A stretch of 33,985 nucleotides of DNA, from NCBI GenBank assembly GCA_937959395.1, contig CALGLR010000034.1, forward strand, positions 1 to 33,985, written 5' to 3'. Origin of the DNA: an uncultured Flavobacteriaceae bacterium. GTDB taxonomy: Bacteria > Bacteroidota > Bacteroidia > Flavobacteriales > Flavobacteriaceae. The notes beneath the pieces were generated by a model. It was not told the DNA's origin and searched no databases. It saw only the letters and a list, made by a program, of their open reading frames with translations. Both the position numbers and the translations under genes were made by a program. Numbering within the stretch: position 1 is the first letter of the stretch; the number at the start of each line of letters is the position of its first letter. Of the stretch, positions 8,174 to 17,205 are shown piece after piece.

Positions 8174-9637
8174 ATGAAAAATGTATTAAGATTTAATCTA
8201 GTAGCTTTATGTTTATTAGCACTAGTTTCATGTAAAAAAGATGACGACGCGACTACAAGTAACCCGCCCTCTGGTGAAGTTAACCCTGTAAAATTAGAGG
8301 CTCATTCTTCAACTCCAAATTTTTTAAAATTAACTTCAGAATTTAATAATGTTAGTATTTATCCATTAATAACTTCTGAAGACCAATTACCTGAATCGCC
8401 TGAGTTTGTTTATGGATCAATGGCAGATGGTGCTGGACTCATAAAAAATACGGATAACACTTATACTTTAATTAATAATATTGAAGCCGATTATTCTATT
8501 GCAAGAATCACTTTAGATGAAACTTTTAAACCCATAAAAGGAGAGTATATTTTAAATGCTATGGCAACAGCACAAACCGCTCAATGTTCTGGGTCTTTAA
8601 TAACACCAGAAGAGCATGGGTTTGGGCCTATTTACTTGTCTGGAGGAGAATGGGGAGGTGCTTCTAAAGGTGTTTTTAAAACCGATCCTTTTCGTGATGC
8701 CAATGCTGCAGATGTAGCAGAACTACTGCCAGCGTTGGGGCAATGGTCTACAGAAAATGCAGTAGCAATTGGTAAAGAAGCTTATGTTGATAAAACAGTT
8801 GTGTTTATAGGCGATGATCATTCAGATAATGAGGTTCCTTCTGGACAACTAGGAATGTATGTTGGTGAGCGAGGAGATTTAAATAACGGAAAATTATATG
8901 CATTGCGTGTTACTAATTCAGAAATAAACTTTGAAGTAGATATGTATGAAGGTGAATCTTACCCGATTGATTTTGTTGAATTAGAAGAAAGAGAAATTGA
9001 TTTATTAGATGCTGAAGCTAAAACGAAAGGAGCAATGGGCTTTTCAAGATTAGAAGATATCGATTGGAGAAGAGGATCGGCTGCTAATAATAGAGAAATT
9101 TATTTCTGTGTAACTGGAAGAAAAAAACCAGGCTTAGTTGGAAAAGGAACTACTTATGGACGCATATATAAAGTCACCTTAAATGAGAATGATCCTAAAG
9201 GAGCAGGAACAATTACTTGTGTTTTAGATGGTGACAAATTAGACGGGAAAGCAAAATCTTTCCATAGTCCAGATAATATTTTGGTAACTGAAAACTATGC
9301 TTACATTCAAGAAGATCCTAATGGATACCCTGATACTGCAGATAAAGCTCACTACGCAAGATTGTACCAATACAATTTAAATAACGGTACGTTCAAAACC
9401 GTATTGGAATGTGATCAAGATCAAGCAACAATTAATGGTTATGGTAGCTTAGATCGCATCTGGGAAATTACAGGGATGATCGATATATCTGAAACTATTG
9501 GTATCGATGAAACATTTCTCTTAATTACTCAAAATCATGGTTGGAATAATAGGTTTACAGATCCTAATGCTAATCCAGATCCCAATGCGAGAGAAGAGGG
9601 GAGTATGCTTTTTACAATAAATGGATTAGATCGATAA
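8174..9637 (+). CDS. PhoX-like (DUF839) lipoprotein
   Basis: The ATG at 8174 starts MKNVLRFNLV and places the lipobox LVSC at Cys20, so I prefer it to the in-frame TTG at 8141. The 487-aa product resembles the DUF839/PhoX beta-propeller family. QCSGSLITP followed by YLSGGEW corresponds in position to the PhoX segment that carries the iron-binding Cys (here Cys138) and an acidic ligand. FHSPDNILV and a late ITQNHGWNNRF segment also fit. PhoX enzymes are Fe/Ca phosphatases, but the family is broad and key residues here diverge, so phosphatase activity is not assured. The next gene starts 3 bp after its stop, an operon with the di-haem peroxidase. Confidence 0.7.
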   Translation: MKNVLRFNLVALCLLALVSCKKDDDATTSNPPSGEVNPVKLEAHSSTPNFLKLTSEFNNVSIYPLITSEDQLPESPEFVYGSMADGAGLIKNTDNTYTLINNIEADYSIARITLDETFKPIKGEYILNAMATAQTAQCSGSLITPEEHGFGPIYLSGGEWGGASKGVFKTDPFRDANAADVAELLPALGQWSTENAVAIGKEAYVDKTVVFIGDDHSDNEVPSGQLGMYVGERGDLNNGKLYALRVTNSEINFEVDMYEGESYPIDFVELEEREIDLLDAEAKTKGAMGFSRLEDIDWRRGSAANNREIYFCVTGRKKPGLVGKGTTYGRIYKVTLNENDPKGAGTITCVLDGDKLDGKAKSFHSPDNILVTENYAYIQEDPNGYPDTADKAHYARLYQYNLNNGTFKTVLECDQDQATINGYGSLDRIWEITGMIDISETIGIDETFLLITQNHGWNNRFTDPNANPDPNAREEGSMLFTINGLDR

Positions 9638-9640
9638 ATC

Positions 9641-11449
9641 ATGTTAATCTATTATGGTTTGAAATTAGTTAGAACACGTTTGTTTTTACTCACGTGTTCT
9701 TTTCTTTTGCTGTTTTGTTCTTGTAAAAGTAAAGAAGTGGATTATGTAGAAAATGAGCCCAGTGCAGTATTGGAAAATCATTTTAAACGTAATATAGAGA
9801 ATAGTGTATTTTATCTAGATTCTTTAAAATATGTTTTAGGTGAAACGCAATCTATTTATTATTATAAGTTGGCTAGAGCAGAATTTAAAAAGATAGAACC
9901 TATTTTAGCTTTCGTAGATAAAGGAAATTATAAATTTTTAAACCAACCAAATCTTCTTAAGGTTGAAGAGGAAGATGCTACAGATATAAAAATAAAAAAA
10001 CCGTCAGGCTTTCAAGTTTTGGAAGAACAGCTTTTCGAAAAAACGTTACCTTTTAATGCTATTATCAAAAATATAAGCTTAATACAAGAACGATTAAGGC
10101 TTATTAAAAAAAACACACACTTAAAACTAAAAAAACATCATATTATTTGGCTGTTAAGAGATGCAATAGCTAGAGTTGCTTTAAGAGGAATTACAGGCTT
10201 TGATTCACCTGTTTTAGAAGACTCTTTGGAAGAAGCTAAAATAGTATACAATCAAATAGAAATAATACTTAATAATTACAGTTCTCATTTTAAAGATGAT
10301 GCCATTTTAAAATTATGGAATAAAGAATTATTAATCACACAAATAGATTTAGATGCTCATTTTAATACTTTTAATCGTTACGATTTTATAAAAAGTCATT
10401 CTCATAAACAATTAAGGCTTTTAGTCAAAACCCAAAAAGATTGGGATGTAGTATTTCCATTTGAATTGGCTTTTAAAAATGAGTTAACCTCTTTTTTTTC
10501 TGATCAAACTTTTAATCTTAATTTCTTTTCGGATAGTAATGAACCTATTAATGATCTTAAACAAAAAATAGCTTTAGGAAGTCAATTGTTTGGCGATAAA
10601 CGATTGTCTAAATCTAAAACCATGGCTTGTGTAAGTTGTCATCAAAGTAATTTATCTTTTACAGATGGTTTGAAAACATTTCCAAAGCAAAATAGAAATA
10701 CACCAACTTTAAATTATGCGGCTTTACAGCAAAGTTTTTTTTATGATGCCAGAGCTGGGAGTTTGGAAGGTCAAATAGTTAGTGTTGTCAATAATAGTGA
10801 TGAATTTCATTCAGATTTAAAAACCATAACTGAAGCGGTTCGTAAAGATTCTGTTTATACCAACCAATTTAAAGAATTATATGGAATAGTTAACGATCGT
10901 GCCATAAGACAGGCAGTGGCTACTTACATTAGGAGTTTGGCACCATTTAATTCTAAATTCGATCGAAATATTAATGATTTAGAAAACACATTGACTAAAA
11001 ATGAAATCAATGGATTTAATCTTTTTAATGGTAAAGCAAAATGTGCGACTTGTCATTTTGCACCTGTTTTTAATGGTACTGTACCACCAAGTTTCAAAGA
11101 AAGTGAATTAGAAGCTATTGGAGTTCCTGAAACCACGTCTAATCCTTCGGAAATCAGTAAAGATCTTGGCCGTTATGATGTATTCAAGACCAAACAACGA
11201 AAACATTTTTTTAAAACACCTACGATAAGAAATGTGAATAGAACATCCCCTTACATGCATAATGGTATTTACAACACTTTAGAAGAGATTTTAATATTTT
11301 ATAATAATGGAGGCGGTAAAGGCGTTGGTATCGATTTAGAATATCAAACCTTACCAACAGATTCTTTAAATTTATCTGAACAAGAAATGAAAGATATTAT
11401 AAGTTTTCTTAAAACTTTAGATGATCAAGATTCCGATAAATTGTATTGA
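9641..11449 (+). CDS. imelysin-like / di-haem cytochrome c peroxidase fusion lipoprotein
   Basis: 602 aa with a lipoprotein-type signal (Cys26 or Cys28 in LLFCSC). Residues about 60-290 are helical and carry a stretch like YYYKLARAEFKKIEPIL followed by GFQVLEEQLF, typical of the imelysin-like N-terminal part of Bacteroidota peroxidases. Residues about 305-600 are a MauG/CcpA-type di-haem domain with CVSCH (330-334) and CATCH (468-472) haem sites and a distal SPYMHNG (Met539/His540 region). Likely role: periplasmic peroxide reduction or MauG-like oxidation of a partner protein, with electrons from the respiratory chain. The tight coupling to the PhoX-like gene suggests a shared process, which is inference. 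Confidence 0.88.
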   Translation: MLIYYGLKLVRTRLFLLTCSFLLLFCSCKSKEVDYVENEPSAVLENHFKRNIENSVFYLDSLKYVLGETQSIYYYKLARAEFKKIEPILAFVDKGNYKFLNQPNLLKVEEEDATDIKIKKPSGFQVLEEQLFEKTLPFNAIIKNISLIQERLRLIKKNTHLKLKKHHIIWLLRDAIARVALRGITGFDSPVLEDSLEEAKIVYNQIEIILNNYSSHFKDDAILKLWNKELLITQIDLDAHFNTFNRYDFIKSHSHKQLRLLVKTQKDWDVVFPFELAFKNELTSFFSDQTFNLNFFSDSNEPINDLKQKIALGSQLFGDKRLSKSKTMACVSCHQSNLSFTDGLKTFPKQNRNTPTLNYAALQQSFFYDARAGSLEGQIVSVVNNSDEFHSDLKTITEAVRKDSVYTNQFKELYGIVNDRAIRQAVATYIRSLAPFNSKFDRNINDLENTLTKNEINGFNLFNGKAKCATCHFAPVFNGTVPPSFKESELEAIGVPETTSNPSEISKDLGRYDVFKTKQRKHFFKTPTIRNVNRTSPYMHNGIYNTLEEILIFYNNGGGKGVGIDLEYQTLPTDSLNLSEQEMKDIISFLKTLDDQDSDKLY

Positions 11450-11535
11450 ACCTCTAATTTACATTAGAATAACATTTATTTAAATCGGTATTAACTAATT
11501 ACCAATTTAAAAATCGTGAATTTGTAAAAAAACAA

Positions 11536-12162
11536 ATGGAGTTATTTTTAACTAGTTTTGGAGCATTATTTTCTATTATGAACCCCCTTGGTACGGTTCC
11601 TATTTTTGTTGGATTAACGCAAGAACATTCAAAAAAAGAGAAAGCGGTAATTGCTTTTTGGACTGCGATAGATGTTCTGATTATTTTACTATTATCATTT
11701 TTTGCAGGAAAATATATTTTATCATTTTTTGGAATTAGTTTGAATGCTTTAAAGATAGCAGGAGGGCTTATTATAGCGTCTTCAGGGTTTGCTTTGTTAA
11801 CTGGAAAATTTGGAGAGCACAAAGGAATGAAACGAAAAAGAATTCAAGAGGATATTCATTCTAGAGAAGCTGTATCTTTAACACCACTAGCAATACCAAT
11901 GTTGGCAGGCCCTGGAACAATTTCTTTATTAATTGCATATAATCAAGAATATACATTAACTAAAGATATGGTTATTGTATTAGGATCAATGATTGTTGCG
12001 GTTATCTTTATTTACATTGTACTTAAAAGCGCTCATTTTATTGTTAAATTTCTTGGAGCCTCTGGTATTAATGCATTATCGCGTATAATAGGGTTTATTG
12101 TTATTGCTATAGGTATAGAGTATATTATATCATCGATTAAGGCTTTGTTTTTTTCTAATTGA
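11536..12162 (+). CDS. MarC-family integral membrane protein
   Basis: A 208-aa inner-membrane protein with about six hydrophobic helices. The N-terminal SIMNPLGTVPIFVGL and the central PLAIPMLAGPGTIS motif are hallmarks of the MarC/UPF0056 family (relatives YchE and YhgN). Transport function has been proposed for the family but no substrate is established. It lies 86 bp after the peroxidase gene on the same strand and converges on the carboxylase operon through a large inverted repeat. Confidence 0.92.
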   Translation: MELFLTSFGALFSIMNPLGTVPIFVGLTQEHSKKEKAVIAFWTAIDVLIILLLSFFAGKYILSFFGISLNALKIAGGLIIASSGFALLTGKFGEHKGMKRKRIQEDIHSREAVSLTPLAIPMLAGPGTISLLIAYNQEYTLTKDMVIVLGSMIVAVIFIYIVLKSAHFIVKFLGASGINALSRIIGFIVIAIGIEYIISSIKALFFSN

Positions 12163-12182
12163 GAGTGGAACTTTATAAAATT

Positions 12183-12307
12183 AAAAGAGGCTGTCTTAAA
12201 AGTTAAAAAAAAATAACTCTGTCTGGTTGAGCGCAGTCGAAACCTATTAATTATTAGGATTATCATAGTTCTCGACTGCGCTCGAATAGACATGAAATAG
12301 GCTTTTT
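12183..12307. repeat. nested inverted repeat / bidirectional terminator
   Basis: The inner arms GAGCGCAGTCGA (12229-12240) and TCGACTGCGCTC (12272-12283) are perfect 12-mers around a 31-nt loop. An imperfect outer stem pairs AAAAGAGGCTGTCT (from 12183) with AGACA...AGGCTTTTT (to about 12307). It fills the gap between convergent genes. The GC-rich inner stem contrasts with the AT-rich surroundings, as in flavobacterial dispersed palindromes. Confidence 0.75.
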
Positions 12308-12312
12308 AAATT

Positions 12313-13854
12313 TTATAAAGGAATGTTTCCGTGTTTTCGTTTTGGCCGATCTACTTCTTTATCTTGAAGCATAGAAAATGCTTTAATTAATTTACGTCTG
12401 GTTTCTCTAGGTAGAATCACTTCATCTATAAAACCACGTTCTGCAGCACTATATGGATTAGCAAAAAGAGATGCATATTCGGCTTCTTTCTCTTTCCATT
12501 TTTCTTCAGGATTTTCAGCAGATTTAATTTCTTTTTTAAATATAATTTCTGCTGCACCTTTAGCTCCCATAACTGCAATTTCAGCACTTGGCCATGCAAA
12601 ATTCATATCTGCTCCAATATGTTTAGAGTTCATGACATCGTAAGCACCTCCATAAGCCTTTCTAGTAATAACAGTAACTCTTGGTACTGTAGCTTCACTT
12701 AAGGCATAAAGTAATTTGGCACCATGTACAATAATACCATTCCATTCTTGATCTGTTCCTGGTAAAAAACCTGGAACATCTTCTAAAACTAATAAAGAAA
12801 TATTAAAACAATCGCAAAATCGTACAAAACGCGCAGCTTTCTTAGAACTGTTTACATCTAAAACACCTGCTAGAAATAGAGGCTGATTGGCAACAATCCC
12901 AATACTTCTTCCACCTAAACGTGCAAAACCTACAATAATATTTTCAGCATAATCTTTATGGATTTCATAAAAAGAATCTTCATCTATTATACCATTAATA
13001 ACATGATGCATGTCGTAAGGTTTATTCGCATTGTCTGGAACAATATCAGACAAACTTTCTCTTATTTCATCGTTTAACTCAAAAGGGAGAAGGCTAGGGC
13101 TTTCATTATTATTTTGCGGGAAATAACTTAATAGCTTTTTTACATCTTCTAAACATTCTGCATCATTAACCGAGGTTTTATGGGCCACTCCAGATTTTGT
13201 AGAATGTGTACTCGCTCCTCCTAATTCTTCAGAAGTCACGGTTTCATTAGTCACTGTTTTTACAACATTAGGTCCAGTAACAAACATATAACTGGTATCT
13301 TCTACCATTAATGTAAAATCGGTCATTGCAGGCGAATACACAGCGCCTCCAGCACAAGGCCCCATTATTGCAGAAATTTGAGGAATCACACCAGATGATT
13401 GCACATTTTTGTAAAAAATATCTGCGTAACCGCCTAGTGATCGTACACCTTCTTGTATTCTTGCTCCTCCAGAATCGTTTAAACCAATTATTGGAGCACC
13501 TACTTTTAAGGCAAGATCCATTACTTTACATATTTTCTCTGCGTGTGTTTCTGATAAAGAACCACCAAATACCGTGAAATCTTGAGCAAAAACATAAACT
13601 AACCGTCCGTTAATAGTACCATAACCAGTTACTACACCATCACCATAGAATTGCTGATTTTCCATTCCGAAATCTTTGGTTCTATGTGTTACTAAAGCGC
13701 CTATTTCTTCAAAAGAACCTACATCTAAAAGATAATTAACACGCTCTCTTGCTGTTAATTTCTTTTTTTCGTGCTGCTTATCAATACGGGGTTGTCCGCC
13801 TCCTAAATAGGCTTGACTTAATTTATCGTTTAAATCTTTTATTTTGAGTTCCAT
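12313..13854 (-). CDS. pccB: acyl-CoA carboxylase carboxyltransferase (beta) subunit
   Basis: A 513-aa carboxyltransferase that moves CO2 from carboxybiotin to an acyl-CoA, most likely propionyl-CoA, giving methylmalonyl-CoA. The single chain carries both crotonase-like halves. Diagnostic are [12 protein letters not shown] near the N-terminus, [27 protein letters not shown] and the later [22 protein letters not shown] and [10 protein letters not shown] motifs. It is the last gene of a carrier protein - biotin carboxylase - carboxyltransferase operon, 6 bp after the carboxylase stop. Fused beta subunits of this type are propionyl-/methylcrotonyl-CoA class rather than AccA/AccD. Propionyl-CoA is favoured but not proven. 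Confidence 0.93.
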   Translation of the reverse strand: MELKIKDLNDKLSQAYLGGGQPRIDKQHEKKKLTARERVNYLLDVGSFEEIGALVTHRTKDFGMENQQFYGDGVVTGYGTINGRLVYVFAQDFTVFGGSLSETHAEKICKVMDLALKVGAPIIGLNDSGGARIQEGVRSLGGYADIFYKNVQSSGVIPQISAIMGPCAGGAVYSPAMTDFTLMVEDTSYMFVTGPNVVKTVTNETVTSEELGGASTHSTKSGVAHKTSVNDAECLEDVKKLLSYFPQNNNESPSLLPFELNDEIRESLSDIVPDNANKPYDMHHVINGIIDEDSFYEIHKDYAENIIVGFARLGGRSIGIVANQPLFLAGVLDVNSSKKAARFVRFCDCFNISLLVLEDVPGFLPGTDQEWNGIIVHGAKLLYALSEATVPRVTVITRKAYGGAYDVMNSKHIGADMNFAWPSAEIAVMGAKGAAEIIFKKEIKSAENPEEKWKEKEAEYASLFANPYSAAERGFIDEVILPRETRRKLIKAFSMLQDKEVDRPKRKHGNIPL

Positions 13855-13860
13855 AATCGT

Positions 13861-15300
13861 CTAGTTAGGTAAGCGTAATAATTTTTGATCTTCTATATAT
13901 TGTTTTACAGCTATAATAGCAGCAATTTCGGCTTCTTCGTTCTGTTTTGCTTTTAAAGCTTCAGGTGAATAATATTGCTTTACAAAATGGGTGTTAAAGT
14001 TTCCAGATTGAAAAGCCTCATGTTCACAGACAAATCGACCAAAAGGAAGTGTGGTTTGAATGCCTTCAATTTTATAGGCTTTAATTGCTTTAAGCATTAA
14101 TTGAATGGCTTCATCTCTTGTGTCTCCATAGGTAATTAATTTAGAAAGCATTGGATCATAGTAAATTGGTATGTCCATACCTTCTTCAAAACCATTATCT
14201 ACTCTAATATTATCTCCTACAGGTAGTTTATAAACTTCTAGGTTTCCTACACTTGGTAAGAAGTCGTTTAAAGGATCTTCAGCATACACACGTAACTCTA
14301 AAGCATGCCCTTGAATTTTTAAGTCCTCTTGTTTCACAGGAAGTTTTTCTCCTCTTGCAACTCTAATTTGGAGTTCTACTAAATCTACTCCTGTAATTAA
14401 TTCTGTAACAGGATGTTCTACTTGTAGTCTTGTGTTCATTTCTAAGAAGTAGAAATTATGATCATCATCTAACAAAAATTCTACAGTACCAGCACCAAGA
14501 TAATCACAAGCTTGAGCAACTTTTATTGCAGCTTGCCCCATTTTTTCTCTTAATTCTGAAGTTAATACAACAGAAGGCGCTTCTTCAACCACTTTTTGAT
14601 GACGACGTTGAATACTACATTCTCTTTCAAATAAATGAATAACATTACCATGACTATCTGCCATGACTTGAATCTCTATATGTCGAGGAGAACTCACGTA
14701 TTTTTCAATAAATACAGAACCATCACCAAAAGCAGAAGTTGCTTCACTAATAGCTCTATTCATTTGAGATTCTAGTTCTTCTTCAGCTTCTACAACTCGC
14801 ATGCCTTTTCCACCACCACCAGCCGATGCTTTTATAAGAATAGGAAAGCCAATATCTTTTGCAATATATTTAGCTTTTTCAATATCGGTAATGGCTTCAT
14901 CTATACCAGGAACCATTGGGATATCGTAAGCTTTAACAGCCTCTTTAGCGGCTAATTTACTTCCCATTATTTTTATGGCTTTAGACTTTGGTCCAATAAA
15001 TATGATGTTGTTTTTTTCTGCTTTCTCTGCAAAACTAGCATTTTCACTTAAAAAACCATACCCTGGGTGAATGGCGTCTACATTTAAGTTTTTTGCGACT
15101 TCTATAATTTTATCTCCTAATAAATAGGATTGATTAGAAGGTGCTTCTCCAATTAAAACAGCTTCATCGGCAAATTTTACATGAGGCGCATTTCTATCGA
15201 CAGTAGAATATACTGCTACAGTTTTTATACCCATTTTCTTTGCTGTTCGCATCACACGAATGGCTATTTCACCTCTATTTGCTACTAATATTTTTTTCAT
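13861..15300 (-). CDS. accC: biotin carboxylase subunit of acyl-CoA carboxylase
   Basis: ATP-dependent carboxylation of biotin on the carrier protein. The ATP-grasp motifs KASAGGGGKGM and EMNTRLQVEH, the CSIQRRHQKVVEEAP block, and the N-terminal KKILVANRGEIAIRV are all present. I place the start at 15300 (MKKILVANRG); the longer frame from 15324 adds MGMKNKFF, encoded by a palindromic repeat, and is probably artefactual. That gives 479 aa, normal for a subunit without a fused carrier domain. The separate carrier gene is 88 bp upstream (15389-15874), with the palindrome between them. Confidence 0.93.
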   Translation of the reverse strand: MKKILVANRGEIAIRVMRTAKKMGIKTVAVYSTVDRNAPHVKFADEAVLIGEAPSNQSYLLGDKIIEVAKNLNVDAIHPGYGFLSENASFAEKAEKNNIIFIGPKSKAIKIMGSKLAAKEAVKAYDIPMVPGIDEAITDIEKAKYIAKDIGFPILIKASAGGGGKGMRVVEAEEELESQMNRAISEATSAFGDGSVFIEKYVSSPRHIEIQVMADSHGNVIHLFERECSIQRRHQKVVEEAPSVVLTSELREKMGQAAIKVAQACDYLGAGTVEFLLDDDHNFYFLEMNTRLQVEHPVTELITGVDLVELQIRVARGEKLPVKQEDLKIQGHALELRVYAEDPLNDFLPSVGNLEVYKLPVGDNIRVDNGFEEGMDIPIYYDPMLSKLITYGDTRDEAIQLMLKAIKAYKIEGIQTTLPFGRFVCEHEAFQSGNFNTHFVKQYYSPEALKAKQNEEAEIAAIIAVKQYIEDQKLLRLPN

Positions 15301-15316
15301 GAAAAATTTATTTTTC

Positions 15317-15336
15317 ATTCCCATGTAAATGGGAAT
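15317..15336. repeat. palindromic repeat, copy 1
   Basis: Perfect 8-bp arms ATTCCCAT / ATGGGAAT flank GTAA. With the following TCTC it shares 22 consecutive bases with a second copy at 25827-25848. Both copies lie immediately upstream of minus-strand genes and supply an in-frame ATG. Confidence 0.85.
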
Positions 15337-15388
15337 CTCTTATATTTTAATTCCTAAGACTAAAAAGGAACTATTTATAATTAAACAA

Positions 15389-15874
15389 TTACTCGAATTC
15401 GACTAATAAAACGCCTTTATCTACAGCATCTCCTTTGGTTACACCAACAGATTTAATAATACCATTTCTAGGGGAAAGAATACTATTTTCCATTTTCATA
15501 GCTTCTAGTATTAATAAAGGATCATCTTCCTTAATTTCATCGCCAACACTTACATTAATATCTAAAATTAACCCTGGCATTGGCGCTTTAATCTCATTGA
15601 CTTGTTTAGAAGCTCCAACAGTAAACCCCATATCTTTAATGAGTTGATCGGTAGCATCAGAAATAGCAACGGTATAGGTGTTATTATTTACTTTTACGGT
15701 ATACGATTTCTTATTGAAATTAGATGTTACAATTTTAGCCGAAAAAGGCATATTATTTTGTAAAATATGATACGTGTTTTCTGAATTTTTTACAGCGTCT
15801 AAATCAGCAACTTGTTGCTTTTTGATATTAAATTCTGCAGAATTATTAACTTTTGTGGTATAATTTTCAGACAT
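15389..15874 (-). CDS. biotin carboxyl carrier protein of acyl-CoA carboxylase
   Basis: 161 aa. The C-terminal biotinyl domain (about 93-161) has the EAMKMEN motif with the biotinylated Lys127 and the preceding APMPGLI hinge. The N-terminal 90 residues are a weakly structured region plus a small beta segment of the kind seen in propionyl-CoA/oxaloacetate-type carriers. It delivers carboxybiotin between the two downstream subunits and is the first gene of the operon. A TATATTTG -7 element lies 22 bp before the start. Confidence 0.92.
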   Translation of the reverse strand: MSENYTTKVNNSAEFNIKKQQVADLDAVKNSENTYHILQNNMPFSAKIVTSNFNKKSYTVKVNNNTYTVAISDATDQLIKDMGFTVGASKQVNEIKAPMPGLILDINVSVGDEIKEDDPLLILEAMKMENSILSPRNGIIKSVGVTKGDAVDKGVLLVEFE

Positions 15875-15896
15875 AAAATTTTGTGTATTTAGAATG

Positions 15897-15904
15897 CAAA
15901 TATA
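15897..15904 (-). promoter_or_regulatory. -7 promoter element for the carboxylase operon
   Basis: TATATTTG on the minus strand, a full match to TAnnTTTG, 22 bp before the carrier-protein ATG. It predicts a leader of about 15 nt and separates the carboxylase operon from the PrsW-like gene 39 bp upstream. Confidence 0.55.
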
Positions 15905-15913
15905 AGTTAATAT

Positions 15914-16624
15914 TTAAAGTGAATTTTCTTGCTTATTTTCTTCCGATATATTTGGATTAAATTTGGAGTTTTTCTGATGCGTTTTAATAGCCTTTCTAGA
16001 TAGAATGATTCCTATTATTAAAGAGATAAATGCTCCAATAGAAATACCTGGAATAAAATCTATAAATAAAAAGAAGTCATAAGTGCCATGAAATAAAATG
16101 GCTAGTAACAACCCCATAATATTTAACATCACTTTATTGTTTGAAAACTTGGCTTTTCCCATATAATATCCCATGAGTATTCCAAAAGTAGCATGAGCAG
16201 GAACAGCAGTTAGAGCTCTAAGTAATGCGACTTGGTAACCGCCTTCTAAAACATAAAAAATGTTTTCGGTTGCAGCAAATCCCATTGAAACCATTACTGC
16301 ATAAACAATACCATCGAAAGGCTCGTTAAATTCTTTTTGGCGTTGCGCATAGTAACGAACAATTATGTATTTGCTTAATTCTTCACTAAAACCAACAACA
16401 AAAAACGCTTTTACAAATTGTTGCCATACACTATAATGATTTGGGAGTGGAACCACAATATCAAAGAAGGAATATAGAATAGTGGTTATTATGATGCTAA
16501 TTACTGCTCCTAAAATAAAAGATATAAAAAGCAATTTTTTAGGCTCACTTTCGTATTTGTCTTTGATGTTTATATACAGGATGATAACAAATATTGGAGC
16601 GATTGACATGAAAAGAGTTTGCAT
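15914..16624 (-). CDS. PrsW-like intramembrane metalloprotease
   Basis: A 236-aa polytopic membrane protein with about seven hydrophobic segments. It shows the PrsW signature residues: Glu81-Glu82 in EELSKY, Glu120-Asn121 in ATENIFY, His144 in PAHATFG and His179 in FHGTYDF. Family members cleave membrane proteins; in Bacillus PrsW acts on an anti-sigma factor. No anti-sigma gene is adjacent here, so the substrate is unknown. The start is 5 bp after the Nudix gene stop, the last gene of a three-gene operon. The C-terminal tail (about 212-236) is polar and cytosolic. Confidence 0.88.
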   Translation of the reverse strand: MQTLFMSIAPIFVIILYINIKDKYESEPKKLLFISFILGAVISIIITTILYSFFDIVVPLPNHYSVWQQFVKAFFVVGFSEELSKYIIVRYYAQRQKEFNEPFDGIVYAVMVSMGFAATENIFYVLEGGYQVALLRALTAVPAHATFGILMGYYMGKAKFSNNKVMLNIMGLLLAILFHGTYDFFLFIDFIPGISIGAFISLIIGIILSRKAIKTHQKNSKFNPNISEENKQENSL

Positions 16625-16629
16625 ATGCT

Positions 16630-17199
16630 CTATATTTTAAAATTAGAAAGTTGAAGTTGACTTTTAATAGCATTTATTATTTTTAAATAATACCCTTTAT
16701 TAGTAGAAACAAAATGTGAATTGGTTTCACTGTTTTTTAATAAGTTTAAAAAATCGTTTAAAGAGACTAATTTCAAAGCTTCAACTTCTTCGGGCTGGCA
16801 TTTTAAAGCTGAAAGCGGTACTTTTAATTCTGCTATAAAGGTATTATGGAACTCGTTATCAATAATTCCATTAGGGTAGGATTGAAAACATTTAAAAACG
16901 CCGATTTTCTGTAAATCAGTCTCATTAATTAATAAACCAATTTCTTCTCGTATTTCTCTTATGGCTCCAACTTTAATAGTTTCTCCTGCATCGATATGCC
17001 CTGCAACCGAGACATCCCAAAGTAAAGGATGAATTGTTTTTGAAGCAGCACGTTGTTGTAATAGTATTTGGCCTTGTTTTGTGTAAAACCAAATATGAGC
17101 GGTATGATGATAATGGCCTTCTTTATGAATTACTGATTTTAAGGCCTTTTCTCCTGTAGGTAAACCTTCTTTCGTTACGATATCTATTAATTCGTCCAT
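16630..17199 (-). CDS. Nudix hydrolase, IPP-isomerase-like
   Basis: 189 aa. The Nudix box fits perfectly from Gly67 (GHIDAGE) through Arg81-Glu82-Ile-Arg-Glu-Glu-Ile-Gly88. The N-terminal DIVTKEGLPTG and HTAHIWFYTKQGQILLQQRA resemble the Idi/YfcD-type branch, but substrate-determining residues of true isopentenyl-diphosphate isomerase cannot be confirmed by eye. Likely a nucleoside- or other diphosphate hydrolase. It lies between the class V aminotransferase (6 bp) and the PrsW-like gene (5 bp). Confidence 0.9.
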   Translation of the reverse strand: MDELIDIVTKEGLPTGEKALKSVIHKEGHYHHTAHIWFYTKQGQILLQQRAASKTIHPLLWDVSVAGHIDAGETIKVGAIREIREEIGLLINETDLQKIGVFKCFQSYPNGIIDNEFHNTFIAELKVPLSALKCQPEEVEALKLVSLNDFLNLLKNSETNSHFVSTNKGYYLKIINAIKSQLQLSNFKI

Positions 17200-17205
17200 A
17201 TTTTT

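Noticed and set aside
12229-12283. Phage or integron attachment site
   Set aside because: No integrase, tRNA or direct repeats are present; the symmetry and position between convergent genes fit a terminator-like dispersed palindrome.
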